Of a stretch of 64,000 nucleotides of DNA, positions 27,395 through 34,888 are shown piece after piece. A program made the translations under genes and the position numbers. The stretch spans positions 33,573-97,572 of the forward strand of contig CALIZL010000036.1 in assembly GCA_938028745.1 (NCBI GenBank), given 5' to 3'. Under the pieces are notes generated by a model, which saw only the letters and a list, made by a program, of their open reading frames with translations, did not search any database and was not told the DNA's origin. Numbering within the stretch: position 1 is the first letter of the stretch; every line of letters starts with the position of its first letter. This DNA comes from an uncultured Prevotella sp. (GTDB taxonomy: Bacteria > Bacteroidota > Bacteroidia > Bacteroidales > Bacteroidaceae).

Positions 27395-28420
27395 CTAGTC
27401 TTGCTTATCTTTAATGGCTTGCATGATTTTTGCTTCCAGCTCCTCGCACAGTTCGGGGTTGTCTTTGAGCAGGTTCTTGGTGGCATCGCGACCTTGACCT
27501 AGCTTGGCCTCGTTGTACGAGAACCACGAACCACTCTTCTTAATGATTTCGTATTCAACGCCGAGGTCGAGAATTTCGCCCACCTTAGATATGCCTTCGC
27601 CGAAAGTAATCTCGAATTCGGTTTTGCGGAAAGGTGGTGCAACCTTGTTTTTCACCACTTTTACGCGCACTTGGTTGCCCACGATGTTGTCGCCATCTTT
27701 AATGCTGGTTACTTTGCGAATGTCCAAACGAACACTGGCGTAGAACTTCAATGCGTTACCGCCAGTGGTTGTTTCGGGATTGCCGAACATCACGCCGATT
27801 TTCTCGCGCAACTGGTTGATGAAGATGCAAGTGGTGTTGGTTTTGCTGATGGTAGACGTTAGCTTGCGCAGGGCTTGGCTCATCAGTCGCGCTTGCAGGC
27901 CCACATTGTTGTCGCCCATGTCGCCTTCAATCTCCTTTTTGGGGGTAAGGGCAGCCACAGAATCGACAACAAGGATGTCGATGGCCGACGAACGGATAAG
28001 CTGGTCGGCTATTTCGAGAGCCTGTTCGCCATTGTCGGGTTGCGAAATCCAAAGGTTGGCCACGTCTACGCCAAGCTTTTCGGCATAGAAACGGTCGAAG
28101 GCGTGCTCGGCATCGATAAAGGCGGCAATGCCACCAGCCTTTTGTGCCTCGGCAATGGCGTGGATGGCGAGCGTGGTTTTACCCGACGATTCGGGGCCAT
28201 AAATCTCGATGATGCGGCCGCGGGGATAGCCTCCCACGCCTAAGGCCACGTCTAGGCCGATGCTGCCCGTGGGTATCACCTCTACATTCTCTATCTGCTC
28301 GTCGCCCATTTTCATTATCGAGCCTTTGCCAAAGTCTTTTTCTATCTTGCTCATCGCCGCTTGCAGGGCTTTGAGTTTGGCCTCATCGGGCGAAAGTTGT
28401 TTGCTTTCTTCTTTTGCCAT
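27395..28420 (-). CDS. recA: Recombinase RecA
   Basis: A 341-residue DNA recombinase for strand exchange and SOS signalling. Walker A GPESSGKTT is at 75-83. Also present are the family signature ALKFYASVRLDIR, the L1/L2 region around MGDNNVGLQARLMSQALRK, and the C-terminal core ending in an acidic tail. Full length. It lies 38 bases after the saccharopine-dehydrogenase-like gene with no promoter between them, so read-through from that gene is likely. Confidence 0.98.
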   Translation of the reverse strand: MAKEESKQLSPDEAKLKALQAAMSKIEKDFGKGSIMKMGDEQIENVEVIPTGSIGLDVALGVGGYPRGRIIEIYGPESSGKTTLAIHAIAEAQKAGGIAAFIDAEHAFDRFYAEKLGVDVANLWISQPDNGEQALEIADQLIRSSAIDILVVDSVAALTPKKEIEGDMGDNNVGLQARLMSQALRKLTSTISKTNTTCIFINQLREKIGVMFGNPETTTGGNALKFYASVRLDIRKVTSIKDGDNIVGNQVRVKVVKNKVAPPFRKTEFEITFGEGISKVGEILDLGVEYEIIKKSGSWFSYNEAKLGQGRDATKNLLKDNPELCEELEAKIMQAIKDKQD

Positions 28421-28458
28421 TTGTTGTTGTTTTAGGTATGATGGGAGTGGTTTAAGGG

Positions 28459-29697
28459 TTACAATTCAAGGTCGCCACCGAACTCTTCGTGCCAGGGCAG
28501 TCCTTGTATGTTGAGCTGTTCCATGAATGGATCGGGGTCGAACTCTTCTACGTTCCATACGCCCGGCTTGCGCCAAAGGCCCTTGAAGAACATCATTGCG
28601 CCAATCATGGCGGGTACGCCCGTGGTGTAGCTAACGCCTTGCATGCCCGTTTCTTTGTAGGCTTCTTGGTGTTTGCAGTTGTTGTAAACGTAGTATGTAA
28701 GTTCCTTACCGTCTTTTACGCCACGAATGCGACAGCCAATGGATGTTTCGCCATCGTAGTTGGCACCCAAGTCTTGTGGGTTGGGCAGCACGGCTTTAAG
28801 GAATTGAAGGGGAACGATGTTCACTTTTACGCGCTTACCCGACCCATCGGCTAGCGGAGCCTCGTATTCTATCTCGTCGATACGCGACATGCCGAGGTTT
28901 TGTATCACGTCGAGATAGGTGAGATATTGTTGTCCGAAGGTCATCCAGAAGCGTGCTTGGCGAATGGTGGGGTAGTTTTTCACCAAGCTTTCAAGCTCTT
29001 CGTGGTGCATTAGGTAACTTTCGCGCGGACCAATATTGGGGTAGGTGATGGGCTGATGTACGGCCAGCGGTTCGGTTTCGAGCCACTCTCCGTCTTTGTA
29101 GTACAAGCCCTTTTGGGTTATCTCGCGTATGTTAATCTCTGGATTGAAGTTGGTTGCGAAGGCCTTGTGGTGGTTTCCGGCGTTGCAGTCAACGATGTCG
29201 AGATAGTGAATTTCGTCGAAGTGGTGCTTGGCGGCGTACGCCGTATAGATGCCACTTACGCCTGGGTCGAACCCACAGCCCAGAATGGCTGTGAGCCCAG
29301 CCTCTTCAAAGCGTTGCTTGTAGGCCCATTGCCACGAGTATTCAAAGTGTGCCTCGTCTTTGGGTTCGTAGTTGGCGGTGTCTAGATAGTTGCAACCGCA
29401 GGCCAAACAAGCCTCCATGATGGTGAGGTCTTGGTAGGGTAGGGCCAGGTTGATAACCAATTCGGGCTTAAAGTCGTTGAACAGGGCTTTCAGTTGTTCA
29501 ACGTCGTCGGCGTCTACTTGTGCCGTTTTGATGTCCATATCATAGCCTTTGGCATGTATGGCATCTACTATTTCGTCGCATTTTTCCTTTCGGCGGCTGG
29601 CAATCATAAACTCGCCGAAGTGCGTTTTGTTTTGTGCGATTTTAAATGCGGCCACGGTAGCAACGCCACCTGCGCCAATCATAAGAACTTTTCCCAT
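28459..29697 (-). CDS. Saccharopine dehydrogenase family enzyme (probable carboxynorspermidine dehydrogenase)
   Basis: A 412-residue NAD(P)-dependent enzyme with a Rossmann motif at the N-terminus (MIGAGGVATVAAFK) and YLDTANYEPKDE, CGFDPGVSGIYTAYA and DIVDCNAGNHHKAFATNF. The last segments are typical of the carboxy(nor)spermidine dehydrogenase branch, which makes spermidine precursors in many Bacteroidota. A lysine-pathway role is the alternative. No carboxynorspermidine decarboxylase is in the window. Confidence 0.82.
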   Translation of the reverse strand: MGKVLMIGAGGVATVAAFKIAQNKTHFGEFMIASRRKEKCDEIVDAIHAKGYDMDIKTAQVDADDVEQLKALFNDFKPELVINLALPYQDLTIMEACLACGCNYLDTANYEPKDEAHFEYSWQWAYKQRFEEAGLTAILGCGFDPGVSGIYTAYAAKHHFDEIHYLDIVDCNAGNHHKAFATNFNPEINIREITQKGLYYKDGEWLETEPLAVHQPITYPNIGPRESYLMHHEELESLVKNYPTIRQARFWMTFGQQYLTYLDVIQNLGMSRIDEIEYEAPLADGSGKRVKVNIVPLQFLKAVLPNPQDLGANYDGETSIGCRIRGVKDGKELTYYVYNNCKHQEAYKETGMQGVSYTTGVPAMIGAMMFFKGLWRKPGVWNVEEFDPDPFMEQLNIQGLPWHEEFGGDLEL

Positions 29698-29780
29698 ATC
29701 GTTTTGTTGTTTCTGTTTGCTGTGTTTGTGTTGCCGCAGGGTGTTGCGGAGGGGCTGTTCGGGGCGAACGCCGCGTGAGC

Positions 29781-30383
29781 TTATTGGGCGTTTATCTCGT
29801 CGCTCCTTATGCCGAGGGCGTTCATGAGCGAGTAGCCCAGTATCTCTTGGCGGAAGTTTCCGCCAGGGAGGGGCTGCATGGCGAAGATGGTTACGCGCTT
29901 GGTGTCGTCGTCTAAGCGGTGCATCTGATGGCGAAGGCCCTCGTATAGTTCGGCGTTTTCGGCGTTTGGCACAACCATCACGCGCTTAACTTCGGACTGG
30001 GCGCAGACTGTTTGCACCACATCGAGAAAAAAGTCGGTGGCGTTTACCAAGTCTTCCACGGGATATGTGCCGATGGCGAACTCGCCCAAGCCGTCTTTGA
30101 AGGCCTTGCCGTTTAGTTCGTCGGCAAAGTTGGCGGGCGAAAAGTTCTCCATTTGGTTTTTCGCCTTGCTATGAACCATCACCACTTGCAGGTTGTTTTC
30201 GCCGTTGCGCACGCCTCCATCGAGGGCAATGCAGTCGAGCCAGCGTGCCAAGTCGGCCTGCGGAATGCGTCGGCCGATGATGCGTTCGAAGTTAACGATG
30301 AGGTTGAATGCCACGTTGTCTACGTAGTCGGCATCAACTACGATGACGTTTTCGCTCCAATTGTTTTTTACGGCTTGTTCCAT
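29781..30383 (-). CDS. DUF6621-like conserved protein
   Basis: A 200-residue cytoplasmic protein with NVIVVDADYVDNVAFNLIV near the start, a middle segment with LNGKAFKDGLGEFAIGTYP, and a C-terminal FAMQPLPGGNFRQEILGYS. I recognise it as a Bacteroidota-specific conserved protein, probably DUF6621; its function is unknown. A promoter -7 element ends only five bases before the ATG, so the mRNA may be nearly leaderless. It is likely first in a unit with the dehydrogenase and recA. Confidence 0.7.
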   Translation of the reverse strand: MEQAVKNNWSENVIVVDADYVDNVAFNLIVNFERIIGRRIPQADLARWLDCIALDGGVRNGENNLQVVMVHSKAKNQMENFSPANFADELNGKAFKDGLGEFAIGTYPVEDLVNATDFFLDVVQTVCAQSEVKRVMVVPNAENAELYEGLRHQMHRLDDDTKRVTIFAMQPLPGGNFRQEILGYSLMNALGIRSDEINAQ

Positions 30384-30388
30384 TGTTG

Positions 30389-30396
30389 CAAAGATA
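30389..30396 (-). promoter_or_regulatory. -7 element very close to a start codon
   Basis: TATCTTTG on the minus strand ends five bases before the ATG at 30383; the expected transcription start is at or next to the start codon. Confidence 0.55.
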
Positions 30397-31006
30397 ACAA
30401 GAACTTACGTAAAAAAGGCAGGGCGGGAGGATTATTTTTTAGTTTGGGGAGGTGAAGTTTTTGCTTTACGGGTTTACCCTCCGTCCTAAAGAGTACAAAA
30501 TACTTGATGCCGTTAGTCTCCACCCTTTGCGATCCGCTTAGGGTGGGGATGTCATTAATAGAGCGCGAAGCATCTGTTTGCATGAATGTACTACTGGTCG
30601 CTGTGCTTGGTGATGGTTTCAACAATCTCCCTCAGTCATGAGCCGCAATCTCATATGGGCATGCGGATGTGAATGTTATACGCCCCAAAACGGCTGTATA
30701 AGTGCTCCATGGCATCCTGCTGGTGGGGCGCACATAGCCATACGATGAACTGCTAAGGCTAAAGTTCCTGCCCATAACAAGACCGGTGGCTGACTCAATT
30801 CTCTCCATATGAAAATATATCCATCAAAGGAGTGGCTTTCTCGGATTTTATTTGTATCTTTGCCATGTCAGTCGTTGAATTCGCCCTGATTGTTTGTAAC
30901 ACAAAGGTTCATGAATTTTTCAATATTGCAAAATTATGAACAACACATTGTAGTTCAAATACTTAAGATAATCGTTTAATCAAAAAGTCGTCGGATTAAG
31001 AAAAAT
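30397..31006. other. Gap at the left edge of the accessory region
   Basis: No credible gene. A TATCTTTG promoter element at 30855-30862 (plus strand) may drive the ParA-like gene, giving a leader of about 140 bases. The last 100 bases are strongly A+T rich, marking the change into the accessory segment. Confidence 0.45.
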
Positions 31007-32056
31007 ATGAAGAAAATAGCGATTTTTAATCATAAAGGTGGAGTAAGTAAAACCACAACTGCATTTAATATTGGTTGGAAACTTGCTCAAAAAGGTAAGA
31101 AGGTTCTTTTGGTTGATGCCGATAGCCAGTGCAATCTTAGCTTATATTCTTTGGGTACTAAAGAGTTCAATCGGTTCTATTTGTCAGAGAATAAAAATAA
31201 TATAAAGGATGCACTTGAGCCTGCTTTTAAGGCTAAGCCAAGACTGATTGAAGCAATAGATTGTATTCAGATTCCCCAAAATAGTAATTTGTATTTGCTG
31301 CCAGGTAGTTTGGATTTATCTGAATGTGAAGTACAGCTTGGTCTATCTTTTCAACTTACAGAATCTGTAGGGGCTTTAGAAAATCTTCCAGGGTCTTTCA
31401 ATTATTTGTTTGATAAAGTTGCAAGTCGATACAGTATAGAATATGTAATTATAGATATGAATCCTAGTCTTAGTGCTATCAATCAAGATTTATTGATAAC
31501 ATCAGACTTTTTCTTTGTTCCAACTTCACCAGACATCTTCTCTTATATGGCAATAAAGTCTCTTTCTCGAATTCTACCGACTTGGGAAAGATGGGCTAAA
31601 AATGCGAGGATCCTTTTCAAGGATGCAGAATACTCACTTCCAATGAATACTCCAAAGTTTCTTGGTTATACAATAAATGATTTTAATCTTTCAAAAGGCA
31701 AGGCCACAAAGGCTTTTGTGGAATTTATGGATAAAATAACAGATGTTGTAAATCAAGAATTAGCCCATAATTTGGAAAGTGAAGGTATGCTTCTGTCTAG
31801 CGACAAATATTTAGATGCTCAAAAATTGAACAACAGACTAAGGAGTCAATATAGAGAACTGCAAAAGTATTGTATTGCAGAAATCTCTAATTTCAACAAG
31901 CTTATTGCGATGTCTAATGACCAGTCAATACCGATTTTTGAATTGAGCGATAAAGGTATGCAAGAGGGGCAAAGGAAGACATTAAATTGGTTTAAAACGT
32001 TGTTTGATCTCATTGCTGATAAAATTATAATAATGACGTCTGATGAGAAATCCTAA
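31007..32056 (+). CDS. ParA/MinD-family ATPase (accessory)
   Basis: A 349-residue cytoplasmic ATPase with a deviant Walker A motif KGGVSKTT (residues 10-17; Ser replaces the usual third Gly, signature Lys10 kept). Walker A' LLVDADSQCNLS and Walker B YVIIDMNPSL follow. The C-terminal third (about 225-349) has no match I know and may bind the partner. It is not next to parB or a replication gene. Its last 14 bases overlap the following HEPN gene, so the two form a coupled pair. Composition is A+T rich compared with recA or the porin, consistent with transfer. Confidence 0.85.
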   Translation: MKKIAIFNHKGGVSKTTTAFNIGWKLAQKGKKVLLVDADSQCNLSLYSLGTKEFNRFYLSENKNNIKDALEPAFKAKPRLIEAIDCIQIPQNSNLYLLPGSLDLSECEVQLGLSFQLTESVGALENLPGSFNYLFDKVASRYSIEYVIIDMNPSLSAINQDLLITSDFFFVPTSPDIFSYMAIKSLSRILPTWERWAKNARILFKDAEYSLPMNTPKFLGYTINDFNLSKGKATKAFVEFMDKITDVVNQELAHNLESEGMLLSSDKYLDAQKLNNRLRSQYRELQKYCIAEISNFNKLIAMSNDQSIPIFELSDKGMQEGQRKTLNWFKTLFDLIADKIIIMTSDEKS

Positions 32057-32651
32057 AACAACTTGGGAAAACAATCGCAAAAATATAGATGAAATGCATT
32101 GGTTACACCAACAATTAGAAAAGATGGTTCCAGCATTAGATTTAAGTGATATCTTACGGTCGGAATATGTTCTAATTGTAAGTGCATTTGATTGTTACTT
32201 ACATGATGTCGTGTTACAAGGAATGTCTGATATGTTTTCTGGTACCCGGGCGGAGGGTAACAATTTTAAAGACTTCTGCGTCCCCATGTCCACTGTAAAA
32301 CAATTATTGGCAACATCTGATATCTCAGTAAGAGAGGATATATACAATGCTTCAGTAAAGAAAATATTATCCAAAGATAGCTACCAATCCCCCAAAAGTG
32401 TAGAGTCTGCTTTGGGTATGGTCAACTTAACGAAAGCGTGGAGTAAAATTGGGAAAGAAATTGGGATGAAAGCAGAAGATGTTAAAACGAAATTGGGACT
32501 AATTATTTTACGCAGAAACAAGATAGCTCATGAAGCAGACATAGAGAACTTAATATCTATGAAGAAAACAGAAATAGAAAGGACGGATGTGGAAGATGTT
32601 ATAAATTTCTTAAATAAAATTGTACTGGCAATAGATCAAATTCTCGTTTAA
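32043..32651 (+). CDS. HEPN-domain protein (RiboL-PSP-HEPN-like), candidate RNase
   Basis: A 202-residue helical protein. The C-terminal part has an R-x4-H motif, Arg158-N-K-I-A-His163, in the context LGLIILRRNKIAHEAD, the catalytic signature of HEPN ribonucleases. The N-terminal helix YVLIVSAFDCYLHDVV matches the first conserved helix of the RiboL-PSP-HEPN group. HEPN proteins of this type act in toxin-antitoxin and antiphage systems. Overlap with the ParA-like gene suggests that the ATPase senses or restrains it; that is inference. Confidence 0.8.
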   Translation: MRNPKTTWENNRKNIDEMHWLHQQLEKMVPALDLSDILRSEYVLIVSAFDCYLHDVVLQGMSDMFSGTRAEGNNFKDFCVPMSTVKQLLATSDISVREDIYNASVKKILSKDSYQSPKSVESALGMVNLTKAWSKIGKEIGMKAEDVKTKLGLIILRRNKIAHEADIENLISMKKTEIERTDVEDVINFLNKIVLAIDQILV

Positions 32652-33068
32652 AACATCTTATTTTTTCGTTCACTCGCGAGTTAATGGGGAGCAGCACTTA
32701 ACCTTTTGCTAAGTGTCGCTATCGGTACTGTTACGTGCCACTGCCAGCTCGGAATTACAAAAACTAACTAAATATCCTTTCTGGTGAGACTTTTTACATG
32801 CAACCACAGGCGAGAATCAATTCTTTCCAATCCGATGAACAATTGATGTCGAGAGAGGGGTAGTTATAATGTTAAAAGTCGCGCTGAATGTTTTATACGT
32901 CGGGAGCTATAACTCGACGAAGCCTCCTGGAAGCGGACAGGCACCAAACAGCTTGTGCTAAGACACAGAAATATATGATAAGACGACTAAAGCGTAATTT
33001 AAATCGTATCTTATTTTTGAGCGCCGATTAAACCATGAGGATAATTGTTTACCTCATTAACACAACAT
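32652..33068. other. Gap with a possible pseudoknot RNA
   Basis: No open frame of note. At 32898-32927 CGTCG/CGACG form a stem whose loop GGAG can pair with CTCC downstream, an H-type pseudoknot arrangement. The function is unknown. Confidence 0.35.
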
Positions 33069-34283
33069 TCAATAGCATTTGATGCGATACATCAGGCCAA
33101 GTTCTAGCTTGTTGGTGTGGTAATCGGACAGGCCGCAGGCGTGGTTGTAGTCTACTTTCTGACCCATGTAGGCCAAGAAAAGGCGTAGGTTTTGCCCTTT
33201 TACGGGGAAATATTCTAGGCTGGCCACGTAGCTGTAATACTTGCGATAGTTTTTTAACGCCTCGTATTGGGGAATGCTCGTGGTTTCGTAACTGCCCCGA
33301 AGTTTGAGGTTGCATCGCGGTGCAAACTGCCAATTGGCCTCGGTGACGAGGGCGTTGTAGTGCACGTTGCCGAAGAATACGCCTTTATCGTTGTTTACCA
33401 GGCTGGTTAATTCGCCCGATGCGATGCGCAAGCGGTCTAGTTCGTCAACGGCTCCATAATAGTCTATGTACCATTGCAGCTTAGGCAAGTTGAGCCTTTG
33501 CCCAAGACTAAGCATGCGCGAATATTTGCCCTTGGCCTGCGTTTGTAGTCCCCATGCCCATCGGGTTTGTAGTCGGTCGTTGAAGAAATTGCCGTTCCAA
33601 TTGGCGATATAGGTGAGGGGGATGTTGCTGGGCGTGAGTTGTTCGCGGTCGGTGGCAAAGTTCGGACCAGCCATTTTGGCATCCTTGGCATACTCTTGCT
33701 CGAACGTGCCATTGTGCGAGTCGGTTATTTGTAGGCCAAACTCTTGGGTTGGTATGGGCTTGAACGTTACTTGCGCACCCGCAACGAAACATTCCATGTG
33801 CGCCACGAAGTCGCAGTATTGGTATATAAAGAGCGGATTTTCGTCGTATTCGTAGCCTCCCCATATCTGGCCGATCTTTCCTGCTTGCACTTCCCACTTG
33901 GGGTTGAAGGTGTAACCCACCATCATCATGTCGGTGGCCTTGGCGAAATTGTCTTCGCCTTGCGGTTCGTAGCCGCTGTTGAGGTGCTGTCTGAGGCGAT
34001 AGAAGAGCTTGTCCGTGACGTGTCCTTTAATCTCCAAACGCAACTGACGGTTGACAAACGCCCCCTTCCACGTGCTGTTATGTTCGGTGGCGCGTGCTGC
34101 TGCGGCGAAGTTGAGGTAGAGGTTAAAGGCGTCGGTCTTCTTTTCCAGTTTCAGCACCCGTTCGGCAATCGAAGGTGTGTCGTCGTCTTCGCCGCCCATA
34201 CCCGTGTTGTTTCCCTGCGCCAAAGCCGTTAGGGGCAGGCATAGGAACAGGGACATGGCGGCAAGTAGATTGTTTACTTTCAT
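33069..34283 (-). CDS. Outer-membrane porin (OprO/OprP-like)
   Basis: A 404-residue beta-barrel with a signal peptide (LFLCLPLTALAQ) and a short coiled-coil-like segment (SIAERVLKLEKKTDAF) before alternating beta strands. Strand motifs include LFYRLRQHLNSGYEP, WEVQAGKIGQIWGGYEY and a final aromatic-rich LELGLMYRIKCY. Family members are channels for anions or other small solutes; the specificity here cannot be told. Its codon use matches the core genes, unlike the neighbours on both sides, so two accessory segments flank a resident gene. Confidence 0.83.
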   Translation of the reverse strand: MKVNNLLAAMSLFLCLPLTALAQGNNTGMGGEDDDTPSIAERVLKLEKKTDAFNLYLNFAAAARATEHNSTWKGAFVNRQLRLEIKGHVTDKLFYRLRQHLNSGYEPQGEDNFAKATDMMMVGYTFNPKWEVQAGKIGQIWGGYEYDENPLFIYQYCDFVAHMECFVAGAQVTFKPIPTQEFGLQITDSHNGTFEQEYAKDAKMAGPNFATDREQLTPSNIPLTYIANWNGNFFNDRLQTRWAWGLQTQAKGKYSRMLSLGQRLNLPKLQWYIDYYGAVDELDRLRIASGELTSLVNNDKGVFFGNVHYNALVTEANWQFAPRCNLKLRGSYETTSIPQYEALKNYRKYYSYVASLEYFPVKGQNLRLFLAYMGQKVDYNHACGLSDYHTNKLELGLMYRIKCY

Positions 34284-34366
34284 GATGTTTGTTAGTGAGT
34301 ATTTAAAGTTTGTGAGTGTTTGGGTTTGTTAGTTGGTGAACTTGTGGGGTTCGTTGATTTATGCGC

Positions 34367-34453
34367 TTATGGGGCTTTGGCTTTCATTCGGATGCCAACG
34401 AAGATGAGCGTGAACACGCTTACGAGTTGCAAAAGAACGATTACCGCGCCCAT
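34367..34453 (-). CDS. Possible 28-residue membrane protein
   Basis: A short frame reading MGAVIVLLQLVSVFTLIF followed by VGIRMKAKAP, a single membrane helix with a basic C-terminus. It lies between a TATATTTG promoter element (34528-34535) and the porin gene on the same strand. The ribosome site is weak. Small subunits of transporters look like this, but no partner transporter is present. Confidence 0.4.
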   Translation of the reverse strand: MGAVIVLLQLVSVFTLIFVGIRMKAKAP

Positions 34454-34527
34454 AGGCAGATTGTTTGATGGTTGTGTCGCACCCGTCCATCATTCGTTAG
34501 TATATGGTAGTTGTGCGTATCAATGTG

Positions 34528-34535
34528 CAAATATA
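34528..34535 (-). promoter_or_regulatory. -7 element upstream of the porin unit
   Basis: TATATTTG on the minus strand, about 75 bases before the small frame at 34453. Confidence 0.5.
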
Positions 34536-34710
34536 GGAAAGTTTGCGCTAGTATGGTGCATAGATGGTGTGTTTTTTGAGAATAAGGGGAGAAAAGTTGG
34601 CGTTGTTGCTATTGCGGAATGTTTGTGTTTTGATTGTGTAGTGTGGTTTTGGGTGAAGATAAAGGGGCTTTTCAGAGTAGGTGAGGCGTGTAAAAGACAG
34701 GCAAACATGT

Positions 34711-34746
34711 AACGCCTCAATAGCTTTTGTGGGCTATTGAGGCGTT
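34711..34746 (-). terminator. Perfect 14-bp terminator hairpin
   Basis: AACGCCTCAATAGC pairs perfectly with GCTATTGAGGCGTT around an eight-base loop. It is the probable end of the HerA operon transcript, about 145 bases past its stop. Confidence 0.85.
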
Positions 34747-34888
34747 ATATGCTTGTTTATTGCATCACTTCTTCAAAGATAGCATATACTGATTATCAAT
34801 GGTTTATATTTGTATGGTGCAAAATGTTTCCTCAATTTGAGTAGTGTTGATTAGGAAACATCTTGGATGTTATCACTTAAGAAGCATT

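Noticed and set aside
31007..32056. Plasmid or chromosome partition ParA
   Set aside because: No parB, parS-like sites or replication genes nearby; the partner is a HEPN protein.
34367..34453. KdpF-like potassium ATPase subunit
   Set aside because: Size fits, but no kdpABC genes follow and the sequence lacks a clear KdpF pattern.
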